A stretch of 64,000 nt of DNA, taken from NCBI RefSeq assembly GCF_003367315.1, contig NZ_CP031415.1, forward strand, positions 2,416,001-2,480,000, in the 5' to 3' direction. The notes under the pieces are model-generated. The model saw only the letters and a program-made list of their open reading frames with translations, searched no databases and was not told the origin of the DNA. The translations under genes were made by a program, and so were the position numbers. This stretch comes from Saccharospirillum mangrovi (lineage in GTDB: Bacteria; Pseudomonadota; Gammaproteobacteria; Pseudomonadales; Natronospirillaceae). The first letter of the stretch is position 1. The number at the start of each line of letters is the position of its first letter. Shown here in pieces: positions 36,046-44,243 of this stretch.

Positions 36046-37317
36046 TTAAGCCGCACCCGATGCCAGTAATTGTTCACCTTGCACATAGGCCGAAATAACC
36101 TGTAGCAAGAAACGCGCGTCTTCGTCGATCCCAGAAAAACGCCCCGAACCCCAGGTGTGCAACCAGGGCAAACCGAGGAAATACAAACCCGGTTGCGGGC
36201 TTATGCCGCGTTCAAATTGCGGATAACCCTGGCCGTTAAATACCGGCGCATCCAGCCAGCTGTAATCGGGCCGGTATCCGATGCACCACAAAATGGTGGT
36301 GATGCCCATCTCACTCAATGTCACTTCGGTGCGTTCATAATCTGGTTGCCACAGCGGCTCATAACGCGACGGCCCGATTTCGGTGTCGATGTCTGCCTGT
36401 TCAATCCAGGCATCAATGCGCGCATTGATGTTGTTGTAGGTGGCGTCGGCCTTGTCTAAATTCTCGGCCAGGTTGGCGCGAAAACGGAACACGCCCTGAG
36501 CGAAATCGTCGAGCGTGCCATAGAGCTGCATGCCTTCACTGGCGAAGCGGCGCAGGTCGACATCGCGACCACCATCACGACCGGTCACGTAATGGTTGGT
36601 GTTGGAACGAACGTTTCGGCCGAGCGGATGTTCGTTCACCGACTGACGGTAATAACCCATGTCATCGAGCCATTCGACCACATCTTTACCGCGATAAAAC
36701 CGCGCCACTCGCGGCGCGTTACCCGTCGCTAAATGCACTTGCCGTCCTGCCAGATGCAAGTCTTCGGCGATCTGCGCACCGGACTGCCCCGAGCCCACCA
36801 CCAGGACGCCGCCTTCGGGTAACTGGTCGGCATTTTTGTAATCGGCCGAGTGAATCTGGGTCAATTCCGCCGGCAGGCGTTCGGCCATGCGCGGCACCAC
36901 CGGCAAATGGTAGGCGCCACTGGCAACGACCACTTGATCGGCACTGAACTCGCCCTGGTCGGTACGAATCTGATAACGGCCGTTGGCGTCGCTGGTCACC
37001 CACTCAACCGTCACGCCTTCACGCACCGGTGCTTTAACTTTGTCGGCAAAACGCTGTAGATACGCGATGATTTCCTCTCGGTTCATAAACCCCTGAGGAT
37101 CGTTACCGTCGTAGGGATGGCCCGGCAAATCGCATTGCCAGTTGGGCGTCACCAGCGTGAACGAATCCCAACGTTCGTATTTCCAACTGTGCATGACGGT
37201 TTTCTTTTCCAGCACACAGTGATCGATCCGTGCTTGCGTCAGGTAATAACTGATGCTCAAACCTGCCTGACCACCGCCAATAACGATGACCGGATAATGC
37301 GTTGTTGCAGTACTCAT
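36046..37317 (-). CDS. MSMEG_0569-family FAD-dependent oxidoreductase (Nit1C cluster, NitH-like)
   Basis: The 423-residue flavoprotein has an N-terminal FAD-binding GGGQAGLSISYYL (about 13-25), a second dinucleotide site VVGSGQSGAQIAEDL (about 171-185) and a C-terminal GLYFLGLPWLHTWGSGRF region, a flavin-containing monooxygenase-like plan. This family is a constant member of the Nit1C nitrilase clusters, last in this operon. The substrate has not been established; in this context oxidation of a nitrile, cyanide-derived or related nitrogen compound is plausible. Confidence 0.85.
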   Translation of the reverse strand: MSTATTHYPVIVIGGGQAGLSISYYLTQARIDHCVLEKKTVMHSWKYERWDSFTLVTPNWQCDLPGHPYDGNDPQGFMNREEIIAYLQRFADKVKAPVREGVTVEWVTSDANGRYQIRTDQGEFSADQVVVASGAYHLPVVPRMAERLPAELTQIHSADYKNADQLPEGGVLVVGSGQSGAQIAEDLHLAGRQVHLATGNAPRVARFYRGKDVVEWLDDMGYYRQSVNEHPLGRNVRSNTNHYVTGRDGGRDVDLRRFASEGMQLYGTLDDFAQGVFRFRANLAENLDKADATYNNINARIDAWIEQADIDTEIGPSRYEPLWQPDYERTEVTLSEMGITTILWCIGYRPDYSWLDAPVFNGQGYPQFERGISPQPGLYFLGLPWLHTWGSGRFSGIDEDARFLLQVISAYVQGEQLLASGAA

Positions 37318-37343
37318 GATGACTCCAAATCAATAACAAAAAA

Positions 37344-37628
37344 TCAGCTTAATTCGAGGATGGTGACCTGGGCGCTGTCCCAGTCGTCAAAGCCCGCCGC
37401 GCGCAACCGAATCTTGCCGAGTTGATCAAGTGCGCTGGAGCAGTAATAACCAAATTTTTGCTCCACCCGATTGCTGGCTTCTGCTAACGATTGTTCAGCG
37501 CGCTGCACAAAATCGGTCAGCGACATAGCATCGCCGGCCTTAAAATGTTGGTGCACGATGGTCGAGGGTGAATAACATTTTTCCTGCTCGCCATCGGGCC
37601 ATTGCACGGTGAAATAGACGGCTGGCAT
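37344..37628 (-). CDS. MSMEG_0570-family nitrogen starvation response protein (Nit1C cluster, NitG-like)
   Basis: The 94-residue protein shows MPAVYFTVQWPDGEQEKCYSPS and LTDFVQRAEQSLAEASNRVEQKFG, the small conserved Nit1C member of unknown function. It starts 1 bp after the AIR-synthase-like gene ends, so translation is coupled. The CYSPSTIV segment contains a conserved-looking Cys; no known cofactor motif. Confidence 0.8.
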   Translation of the reverse strand: MPAVYFTVQWPDGEQEKCYSPSTIVHQHFKAGDAMSLTDFVQRAEQSLAEASNRVEQKFGYYCSSALDQLGKIRLRAAGFDDWDSAQVTILELS

Positions 37629-37629
37629 C

Positions 37630-38622
37630 TTAGCTCTCCATCAGAATGGCGGCCGGGTTGGCCGGTAATTTAAAACCCATCAGGGGCGTTTTTTTCAGAT
37701 CGCGAAATACCTGGCTTTGATGACCGTATTGCACGGTTAATTGATGTCCGGTCTGGCATTGGCCTATGCAGGCTGCGGCAATATCACGCTGGTGAAATTG
37801 CGCCAGAACCCTATCCAGATGAACTTCGTCACAGCTGAGCAAATAGCCGTAACTGGGAAAGGCGCACAACCATTCCAACCAGTCTTCATCGTCTGGTTTG
37901 GGCAAGGCTTGCAGATCGATGGTGGCGGCTACGCCTGAACATTCGAGCAGCATCAGCAGGGTGCCCAAAATGCCCGCCTGGCTGATGTCTTTGGCGGCGC
38001 TGACCCAACCCTTTTCCGCTAAAGCAGGCAGCAATTCCAGATCGGCGCGCAAACGATGAGCCGGCGCTTCGGTGGCGCAATTCCAGTTCAAAAACGGCCG
38101 CCGGAACGCACCGCGCAAATCAATGGCGGCAATCAAAACCTGGCCGGATCTGGCCTGGTAACTGCTCAATAATTTTTTGGCCTGGCCCAACACCGCGACC
38201 GCTAATTGCGACTGCGGCGTCGATAAATTGGTGTGCCCGCCAACGATGGGAACATCGAACGTTTGTGCCGCAGCGATCATGCCCGCCATGATCTGATTGG
38301 CGTGTTCAGCCTGACTGTCCCAAAGCGCGTTGACCACCGCCACCGGTCGGCCACCCATGGCGGCAATATCACTGAGGTTGACCATGACGCCGCACCAGCC
38401 AGCGAACCAAGGGTCCTGATCGACAAAGCGATTAATAAAACCTTCGATGGCCAGCAGTTGGTAGCCGTCGCCATTGGGAATGGCGGCGGTGTCGTCACCG
38501 TTGGCGTGCCAGCCAAACGGCAGATCCGGCAAGTCGGCGGTGACCTGAGCGATGTCTGCCTTGGCGTTCAAGCCGCTGCGTTCGGCCACGGCGGCCAACA
38601 GAGCGGGTAAGTCGAGGCTCAT
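37630..38622 (-). CDS. AIR synthase-related protein, Sll0787 family (Nit1C cluster, NitF-like)
   Basis: The 330-residue protein belongs to the PurM/SelD/ThiL-like superfamily: N-terminal ATP-loop region with HANGDDTAAIPNGDGYQLLAIEGF and GWCGVMVNLSDIAAMGGRPVAVVNALW, then PIVGGHTNLSTPQSQLAVAVLG and the glycine-rich C-terminal domain (AKDISQAGILGTLLMLLE). Such enzymes activate a carbonyl, selenide or amide oxygen with ATP. It overlaps the upstream GNAT gene by 4 bases. The reaction in Nit1C clusters is unknown. Confidence 0.85.
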   Translation of the reverse strand: MSLDLPALLAAVAERSGLNAKADIAQVTADLPDLPFGWHANGDDTAAIPNGDGYQLLAIEGFINRFVDQDPWFAGWCGVMVNLSDIAAMGGRPVAVVNALWDSQAEHANQIMAGMIAAAQTFDVPIVGGHTNLSTPQSQLAVAVLGQAKKLLSSYQARSGQVLIAAIDLRGAFRRPFLNWNCATEAPAHRLRADLELLPALAEKGWVSAAKDISQAGILGTLLMLLECSGVAATIDLQALPKPDDEDWLEWLCAFPSYGYLLSCDEVHLDRVLAQFHQRDIAAACIGQCQTGHQLTVQYGHQSQVFRDLKKTPLMGFKLPANPAAILMES

Positions 38623-39230
38623 GCGCTCAACCTCTGCTCAACCGCTGGCAGTTCCAACCAGGCGTGTCCGATCGATGGCATTTTCGGCGCGCGTGAACGC
38701 GCCACAAAACCGCTGTAGGGCGTGGCACACGGCGGGTAATAATTCAGGTCGGCTTCCATCACCAGATGCGGCTGGCCGTGAATCATGATGTCGCCTTGAG
38801 TGGACCAGTGCAGACGCTGAAACAAGGTTTCATTCTGCTGTTGGACGTGCGCAAAAAAGCGCTGGCAACCCAGAGCGTGCGCGCTGCTGACGGCCAGCCG
38901 AATCAGCGTGCTGCCGATCTGACCCTGACGGCGAAAATGCTGATCAACCGCCAACCGTGATCCCCACCAAACACCCGCCTCCGGCTGATGAATTCGCACT
39001 GTGCCGACCAATTGATCGTGCCAACCCGCCAAATCTCCCAGTGCCACCAACAGTTGCGCCTGATCGTCGATGGCGTCGCGATCATCGTGTTCAAACAACG
39101 CCTGTTCCTGACAGAAAACCCGACGTCGCAGGGCGTGGGCCTGCTCAATTTCCCACGGCAGGTCAGCCCATTTGACGGTGTAGCCCGAATAAAAAACCGC
39201 GTCGCCCGAATAAACCTGTTTGATAGTCAT
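38619..39230 (-). CDS. MSMEG_0567/Sll0786-family GNAT acetyltransferase-like protein (Nit1C cluster, NitE-like)
   Basis: The 203-residue protein shows ALRRRVFCQEQALFEHDDRD and the acetyl-CoA-binding region GSRLAVDQHFRRQGQIGSTLIRL, followed by FFAHVQQQNETLFQRLHW; then a family-specific C-terminal tail. It overlaps the radical SAM gene by 4 bases and the AIR-synthase-like gene by 4 bases. Autoinducer-synthase-like N-terminal features make the acceptor uncertain. Confidence 0.83.
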   Translation of the reverse strand: MTIKQVYSGDAVFYSGYTVKWADLPWEIEQAHALRRRVFCQEQALFEHDDRDAIDDQAQLLVALGDLAGWHDQLVGTVRIHQPEAGVWWGSRLAVDQHFRRQGQIGSTLIRLAVSSAHALGCQRFFAHVQQQNETLFQRLHWSTQGDIMIHGQPHLVMEADLNYYPPCATPYSGFVARSRAPKMPSIGHAWLELPAVEQRLSA

Positions 39231-40348
39231 AGCGCCACCGACTCTTCGCGTTCGTAACCGGCCAGCGTTGAACAGGCGCCGCAGCGACCGCAGCCGGCTT
39301 TGATGTCGATGGACAACAAGTCCGCCTGGCGCAGTTGCCGACCCAGCGGCGCCAGGATCGATTCCATAAAGGCTGCGTCCGGTGCCGGGTGATCTTCCAA
39401 CGGCGTGCCAGTAATTGGCACAAACGGCACCACAAACGGGTAGACGCCGATGTCGATCAATTGATCACAGAGTTCAAGAATGGTTTGCGGCGTGTCGCCC
39501 AGTCCGGCCAGGATGTAAGTACTCACCTGACCGCGTCCGAACACAGCCACTGCTTCGGCAAAAGCGCTGAGATAGGTCGGCACATTGATACTGGCTTTAC
39601 CCGGCATCAGTTTTTGGCGCAGCTCTTCGGTCACCACTTCCAGATGCATGCCCAGTGAATCGATACCGGCATCCTTCATGCGCTGATACCAGGCGGGATC
39701 GTCCGGTGGTTCGCACTGTGCCTGGATCGGTAAATCCACCGCGGCGCGAATGGCGCGGGCGCTGTCGCACAATACAGCCGCGCCCCGGTCGGATGTCGCT
39801 GGTGTGCCCGTGGTCATCACCATGTGTTTGACGCCATCCAACTCGACCGCCGCCTTCGCCACCTCAGCCAATTGTTCGGGCGTTTTGTGGGCGATGGTGC
39901 GGCCGGCGCGCAATGACTGACCGATGGAACAGAAATGGCACGCCTTGCGCCGACTTTCATAGCGAATGCAGGTTTGCAACACCGTGGTCGCCAACACATC
40001 GCGGCTGTGCAGGGTGGCGATGTGCGAATAGGGAATGCCGTCGGCCGTGCTGAGGTCGTAAAACTTCGGCTGACTGGCGAAGGTGATGTCGGTTAATGGA
40101 ATGCTGTCGGCGGCCAGGCGCGTCTGATCGTCATCCTGTTCGACGGTGAACGGCGAGCGCCAGGCCGACTGGGTGTAGATGGGCACCATCAACGTAGTGC
40201 CGTCGATGGTCACCGCCTGATGATCCGACGGACCGGCACCGCCACGGCGGCTGACAAACTGATGATTCACATCTTGCAGACGCAGACCCCGGGTCTGCAA
40301 TTCAGTCATCAAGCTCTGACGCGACTGACTGCGATTGATCGTGGTCAT
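39227..40348 (-). CDS. MSMEG_0568-family radical SAM protein (Nit1C cluster, NitD-like)
   Basis: The 373-residue protein has an expanded radical SAM motif: Cys127, Cys137 and Cys140 (C-x9-C-x2-C) in [18 protein letters not shown], unlike the usual C-x3-C-x2-C. A second cysteine triad lies at the C-terminus: Cys353, 356, 359 in [10 protein letters not shown], suggesting an auxiliary cluster. The barrel shows the TTGTPA and QAQCEPP segments. The first ATG at 40348 has AAGGAT upstream and overlaps the nitrilase 3' end by 47 bp; ATG 40309 is an alternative. Confidence 0.85.
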   Translation of the reverse strand: MTTINRSQSRQSLMTELQTRGLRLQDVNHQFVSRRGGAGPSDHQAVTIDGTTLMVPIYTQSAWRSPFTVEQDDDQTRLAADSIPLTDITFASQPKFYDLSTADGIPYSHIATLHSRDVLATTVLQTCIRYESRRKACHFCSIGQSLRAGRTIAHKTPEQLAEVAKAAVELDGVKHMVMTTGTPATSDRGAAVLCDSARAIRAAVDLPIQAQCEPPDDPAWYQRMKDAGIDSLGMHLEVVTEELRQKLMPGKASINVPTYLSAFAEAVAVFGRGQVSTYILAGLGDTPQTILELCDQLIDIGVYPFVVPFVPITGTPLEDHPAPDAAFMESILAPLGRQLRQADLLSIDIKAGCGRCGACSTLAGYEREESVAL

Positions 40349-41309
40349 GGGCTAATCCTTGGTCGTTATCGATGGCGGGCGTCATCGGTCGATGCGTCCG
40401 GGCTGGCTGATCGTTGATCGCCAGACTGAGTAATTCCGGCCGGGCGTAGTGGCCGACCGAATCCATCATGCGTTTGCGTTTGTCGATCAGCGCGAAATCC
40501 AAGTCGGCAATCACCAGGCCTTCGCCCTGGCGCAACGGCTCGGCCAGGTGCTTGCCTTCGGGCGAGATGATGGCGGTGTTGCAACCGTCGCGCAGTGCGC
40601 GCTGCAATTTTTCATCGGGCGTGATGGATTCAATTTGCGCGTCGGTGAGCCAGCCAGTGGCGTTGACCACAAAGCAACCGGCTTCCAGCGCATGGTGCCG
40701 GATGGTGGCTTCAATCTGGTCGGCAAACACCGGGCCCACCAGGGAGCCGGGAAACTGACTGCAATGAATCTGTTCGTGCTGCGTCATCAGCGCATAGCGC
40801 GCCAGCGGGTTGTAGTGCTCCCAGCACGCCAAAGCGCCAACACGGCCGACGCGGGTTTCCACGACTTTCAATCCCGACGCATCGCCCTGCCCCCAAATCA
40901 TGCGTTCGTGATAGGTCGGGGTGATCTTGCGACGTTGCAGCAACAGGCGGCCATCGGCGTCGAAGATCAACTGGGTGTTGTACAGACTGCCGTGGTCGCG
41001 CTCGTTCACGCCCAGCACCACCACCAATTGCAAGCGGCGCGCGTATTCGGCCACCGCTTCGGTGATCGGCCCGGGCACCACCACCGCCTGCTCGTACAGC
41101 CGCAGATGCTCCGCGCCTGCTGCCACTGGCGGATAAACAAAGGAAAAATAGGGGTAGTAAGGCACGAAGGTTTCCGGAAAAACCACCAGCTCCGCGCCTT
41201 TGGCGGCTGCCTCTTCCATCGCACCGAGCACCTTGGACAAGGTGGCTTCTGCGGTATGCAGATCCGGTGCGATTTGAACGGCAGCGGCCCGTACCATCGA
41301 AGTGGTCAT
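40302..41309 (-). CDS. nitC: Nit1-type nitrilase (Nit1C cluster)
   Basis: The 335-residue carbon-nitrogen hydrolase has the catalytic triad Glu46 (FPETF), Lys128 ([11 protein letters not shown]) and Cys162 ([15 protein letters not shown]), a canonical nitrilase arrangement. It hydrolyses a nitrile or cyanide to the acid or amide and ammonia. The Nit1C branch has been linked to cyanide assimilation and nitrogen starvation; gene naming follows that cluster. It lies 14 bp after the MSMEG_0572-like gene, with AAGGAG upstream of its ATG. Confidence 0.92.
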   Translation of the reverse strand: MTTSMVRAAAVQIAPDLHTAEATLSKVLGAMEEAAAKGAELVVFPETFVPYYPYFSFVYPPVAAGAEHLRLYEQAVVVPGPITEAVAEYARRLQLVVVLGVNERDHGSLYNTQLIFDADGRLLLQRRKITPTYHERMIWGQGDASGLKVVETRVGRVGALACWEHYNPLARYALMTQHEQIHCSQFPGSLVGPVFADQIEATIRHHALEAGCFVVNATGWLTDAQIESITPDEKLQRALRDGCNTAIISPEGKHLAEPLRQGEGLVIADLDFALIDKRKRMMDSVGHYARPELLSLAINDQPARTHRPMTPAIDNDQGLAHDHDQSQSVASELDD

Positions 41310-41323
41310 CGCCGCTGCGCTCC

Positions 41324-41806
41324 TTAAAGAGTCCAGGTATCCAAGATGACGGCGTTGTCGCGCAGGTGCATCAGTTTGAGATCGAGCACGTCGAGCGGGT
41401 TGATCGGGACAATGCCTTCCACCAAAGCCGGTTCGCCGTGTCCGTATAGCGCTTGCAAGGCAAAACGACAGGCGTACACCTTGCCGCCTTCGGCCATGAA
41501 TTTGGTCAGTTGGTTGGCGTAATTCTGGTGGCCGGGAAATGCTTCGTCGCCCAGCGTCGGAAAGCCGCGCTGAATGCCCAGCGTCACACCCGGGCCGTAC
41601 AGCAGGATGGAGGTTTCATAACCTTTGCGCAGCAAACGGGTGGCTTGCAGCATGTTGACCAAGCCGATGGAGCCTTCGAAGGCAACGGTATGGAAGGTCA
41701 CCAGAGCTTTTTCACCCGGATTGGCTTTGATGTCGTCAAAGACCTTTTCTTCATAATCCACGAAAAAATCGCCGGCCTGATGTTTTGCTTGAGTAACGGT
41801 TGGCAT
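41324..41806 (-). CDS. MSMEG_0572/Sll0783-family nitrogen starvation response protein (Nit1C cluster, NitB-like)
   Basis: The 160-residue protein from [15 protein letters not shown] shows [35 protein letters not shown] and [24 protein letters not shown], the signature of the Sll0783 family, which resembles a DsrE-like fold. It is the first gene of the Nit1C operon. The cyanobacterial homologue is induced under nitrogen starvation. A sigma-54-type promoter is found about 60 bp upstream. Confidence 0.87.
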   Translation of the reverse strand: MPTVTQAKHQAGDFFVDYEEKVFDDIKANPGEKALVTFHTVAFEGSIGLVNMLQATRLLRKGYETSILLYGPGVTLGIQRGFPTLGDEAFPGHQNYANQLTKFMAEGGKVYACRFALQALYGHGEPALVEGIVPINPLDVLDLKLMHLRDNAVILDTWTL

Positions 41807-41866
41807 GTCTGACTCCGCTTGTGGGTTGGCTGAATGCCGCAGTGCGCGGCGATGCAATCAGCCTTG

Positions 41867-41883
41867 AGCAACCGATATGCCAA
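41867..41883 (-). promoter_or_regulatory. Sigma-54-type (-24/-12) promoter of the nit operon
   Basis: The minus strand reads TTGGCATATCGGTTGCT. The GG and GC dinucleotides are 10 bp apart, as required for RpoN promoters, and TTGGCA and TTGCT match the consensus. The -12 element is about 60 bp upstream of the first nit ATG. A nitrogen-scavenging operon is a typical RpoN target. The 328-bp interval to the MocR gene contains this promoter and the two sites at 41901 and 42106. Confidence 0.6.
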
Positions 41884-41900
41884 TTGATATCAGGCAAAAT

Positions 41901-41920
41901 GCAATCAATATTCGATCAAT
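41901..41920. promoter_or_regulatory. MocR-type operator candidate, site 1 (direct repeats, 11-bp period)
   Basis: GCAATCAATATTCGATCAAT contains CAATCAAT and CGATCAAT 11 bp apart, about one helical turn. Seventeen of 20 bases match the reverse complement of site 2. It lies upstream of the sigma-54-type promoter of the nit operon. Confidence 0.5.
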
Positions 41921-42080
41921 TTGACATCACTAACGCTGGCGATCCGAAAATATTTTTGTCATATAAGTTAGCCCGCCATCACCACCCGATTGACAGATGA
42001 CAGCAATGAACCAGGATAGTGCGCGCCATTTCGGCCTGCGCTTATTTGGAACCCGCCCTGGGTCTATCTATCGCGCCCGC

Positions 42081-42086
42081 TATAAT
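42081..42086 (+). promoter_or_regulatory. Probable -10 box of the MocR-type regulator gene
   Basis: A perfect TATAAT lies 49 bp before the MocR ATG. A good -35 is not visible. Site 2 (42106-42125) is just downstream of it. Confidence 0.35.
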
Positions 42087-42105
42087 GATTCGATATATTA
42101 GACGC

Positions 42106-42125
42106 ATTGATTGCATATTGATTGG
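42106..42125. promoter_or_regulatory. MocR-type operator candidate, site 2 (direct repeats, 11-bp period)
   Basis: On the minus strand CCAATCAATATGCAATCAAT holds two perfect CAATCAAT copies 11 bp apart. It sits between the -10 box and ATG of the MocR-type gene, where binding would block transcription or translation initiation, consistent with autorepression. Confidence 0.5.
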
Positions 42126-42134
42126 ATACCTGCC

Positions 42135-43532
42135 ATGACGAATCCGGATTTAAAGCGCTGGTTCAGCCGACTGCAAAACAGCCAGGGAGTACCGGCTTAC
42201 CGCCTGATTGCCGACCTGATCAGTGAAGACATCGATTCCGGCCGGCTGGCTGCACGCGACCGCCTGCCGCCATTGCGCGACCTGGCCGCAGCGCTCGACA
42301 TCAACTACACCACGGCGGCGCGCGCCTACAGCGAAGCGCGCAAGCGCGGCCTGATCGATTCCCATCCCGGTTCCGGCAGTTACATCAAAGGCCATACCGC
42401 TCGGGTGCAGCCCAGCCACGGCACCTATGAAATGACCATGAACCTGATCATCGAGCCGTCGATCCCGACCCTGATCGAACAGGTGCGCGACAGCGCTATC
42501 TCGGTGATGGCACAGCAAGACCTCTATTCCCTGCTGCGCTATCAGGCTTTTGGCGGCAGTCAGACCGACCGCGAAGCGGCCTTGCTGTGGCTCGATCAAC
42601 GCATCGACGCTCAGTTTGAACAGACGCTGGTCTGCCCCGGCATTCACAGCGCCTTGCTGGGGTTGATCACTCATCTGGTAGAGCCGGGCCAGGTTATCTG
42701 CGTGGAAAGTCTGGCCTACCCCGGCATCAAGGCAATTGCCGCCCAGCTTGGTCTGCATCTGCATTCACTGGAGCGCGATGCCGATGGCCCGCTGGTGACT
42801 CCGTTTGAAGACGCCTGCAAGGCCGGCAATGTGGCCGTGCTCTACCTCAACCCAACCATTCACAACCCGACCACCACCACCATTCCCATCGGGCGGCGTG
42901 AAGCGCTGGCAGACGTGGCGCTGCGCTACAGCATTCCGATCATCGAAGACGACGCCTACACTCTGCTCAGCGAATCTGCCGTGACGCCGATGGCCGCGCT
43001 GGCACCGGATCTGACCTACTACATCATGGGCACGTCCAAATGCTTTGGCCCCGGTCTGCGTTCGGCCTTTTTGCACGCACCCAGCAAGCGTCAGGCGCAG
43101 CGCGTGGCCGGAGCGATGCGGGCGCTGTCGGTCATGTCGAGCCCGCTGGTCAATGCGCTGGTCAGCAACTGGATTAAGGACGGCACCGCCGAGGCCATGC
43201 GCCGTGCGGTACGAATGGAAGCCAAGGCACGGCTGAAACTGGCCGAGCAGCATCTGGGCCGACAGCGGGTGTTCAGTGCGCCGGGCGCTTTTCATCTGTG
43301 GTTGAAATTGCCGAAGTCATCAAACTGGAATCCGTCGGAACTGGCGGTGCAGTTGCGCCAGCTTGGCGTCAGCGCGGTCTCGAGTGCGGTGTTCAGTACC
43401 GACAATAACCCGCCGGACGCGTTGCGCCTGTGCTTTGGTGGCCCGATCAGCCGCGGCGACTGGGAAGAAGGGGTGCAGCACGTGGCAGATTTAATCGACC
43501 AGCCGGCCTATTTATCGTCTTTAAGCAGTTAA
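42135..43532 (+). CDS. MocR-type (GntR/aminotransferase) transcriptional regulator
   Basis: The 465-residue protein has an N-terminal GntR winged helix (about 18-88, PAYRLIADLISEDIDSGRL, RDRLPPLRDLAAALDINY, GLIDSHPGSGSYI) and a class I aminotransferase-like domain (about 115-460) with PLP-site features IPIIEDDAYTLL and the Lys in MGTSKCFGPGLRSAFL. MocR proteins bind PLP or amino compounds and often DNA direct repeats. It diverges from the Nit1C operon and is the likely local regulator, although typical Nit1C clusters have other regulators. A weak GGATA Shine-Dalgarno precedes ATG 42135. Confidence 0.9.
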   Translation: MTNPDLKRWFSRLQNSQGVPAYRLIADLISEDIDSGRLAARDRLPPLRDLAAALDINYTTAARAYSEARKRGLIDSHPGSGSYIKGHTARVQPSHGTYEMTMNLIIEPSIPTLIEQVRDSAISVMAQQDLYSLLRYQAFGGSQTDREAALLWLDQRIDAQFEQTLVCPGIHSALLGLITHLVEPGQVICVESLAYPGIKAIAAQLGLHLHSLERDADGPLVTPFEDACKAGNVAVLYLNPTIHNPTTTTIPIGRREALADVALRYSIPIIEDDAYTLLSESAVTPMAALAPDLTYYIMGTSKCFGPGLRSAFLHAPSKRQAQRVAGAMRALSVMSSPLVNALVSNWIKDGTAEAMRRAVRMEAKARLKLAEQHLGRQRVFSAPGAFHLWLKLPKSSNWNPSELAVQLRQLGVSAVSSAVFSTDNNPPDALRLCFGGPISRGDWEEGVQHVADLIDQPAYLSSLSS

Positions 43533-43558
43533 GTGCGTTATCAAACCATGTTCAAAAC

Positions 43559-43584
43559 GCAGCAAACGCAATAAGGTTTGCTGC
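43559..43584. repeat. Perfect 9-bp inverted repeat between the MocR and DJ-1 genes
   Basis: GCAGCAAAC and GTTTGCTGC are separated by 8 bp (GCAATAAG). No T tract follows on the plus strand, so a simple terminator is unlikely; a regulator site or RNA hairpin is possible. It ends 22 bp before the DJ-1/PfpI start codon. Confidence 0.55.
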
Positions 43585-43606
43585 CGATCGGTGGAGAGGT
43601 ATCAGC

Positions 43607-44197
43607 ATGAGCATTGGCATCTTTATTTATGACCAGGCCGAAGTATTGGATTTTTCCGGCCCCTTTGAGGTGTTTTCCACCGCCATTCGATTGGGTGGTG
43701 ACGCCAACCGGTTAACGCCGTATCTGATCAGCGAAGACAGTAAGCCGGTCACGGCACGCGCCGGTTTTCGCGTGCAACCGAATTTCACGCTGGATCAGCA
43801 CCCGGCGCTCGACGCCCTGCTGGTGGTTGGCGGCGTTCATACCGAGGTGATGCATCGTCAGCCGGTATTGGATTGGTTAATCGAACAAGCCGATGAAGTA
43901 TCGATCCTGGCGTCAGTATGCACCGGGGCATTTGTGTTGGCGCAGGCGGGCTTGCTTGATGGTCGTCGTGTAACAACGCATTGGGAAGATCAGACCGATC
44001 TGCAACGGCAATTCCCGTCGTTGACGGTGGTCGATAAGGTGCGTTGGATTGATGCCGGCGACCGCCTGACGTCCGGCGGAATTTCCGCCGGCATCGACAT
44101 GAGTTTGCATTTGGTGGAGCGTTTGGCTGGCCGTGATCTGGCCGAACGAACTGCCCGGCAAATGGAGTTTCACTGGTTGGAAAACCCCACCGGTTAA
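43607..44197 (+). CDS. DJ-1/PfpI family protein, isonitrile hydratase-like
   Basis: The 196-residue protein has the DJ-1 fold with the acid residue Asp15 (VLDFSGPFEVF) and nucleophile Cys105 on the elbow (SVCTGAFVLAQAGLLDGRRVTTHW). The LDxxGPxEVF and SVCTGS/A pattern is shared with isonitrile hydratase InhA and with the sensor domains of AraC-type FtrA/GATase regulators. A DNA-binding domain is absent, so an enzyme is more likely. Next to a nitrilase cluster, isonitrile or cyanide-related chemistry is an attractive inference. ATG 43607 has GGAGAGG upstream. Confidence 0.75.
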   Translation: MSIGIFIYDQAEVLDFSGPFEVFSTAIRLGGDANRLTPYLISEDSKPVTARAGFRVQPNFTLDQHPALDALLVVGGVHTEVMHRQPVLDWLIEQADEVSILASVCTGAFVLAQAGLLDGRRVTTHWEDQTDLQRQFPSLTVVDKVRWIDAGDRLTSGGISAGIDMSLHLVERLAGRDLAERTARQMEFHWLENPTG

Positions 44198-44243
44198 TTC
44201 GAATTTTTAACCCGTAAATTTAACCCCTAAAAAGGAGCGCAAC

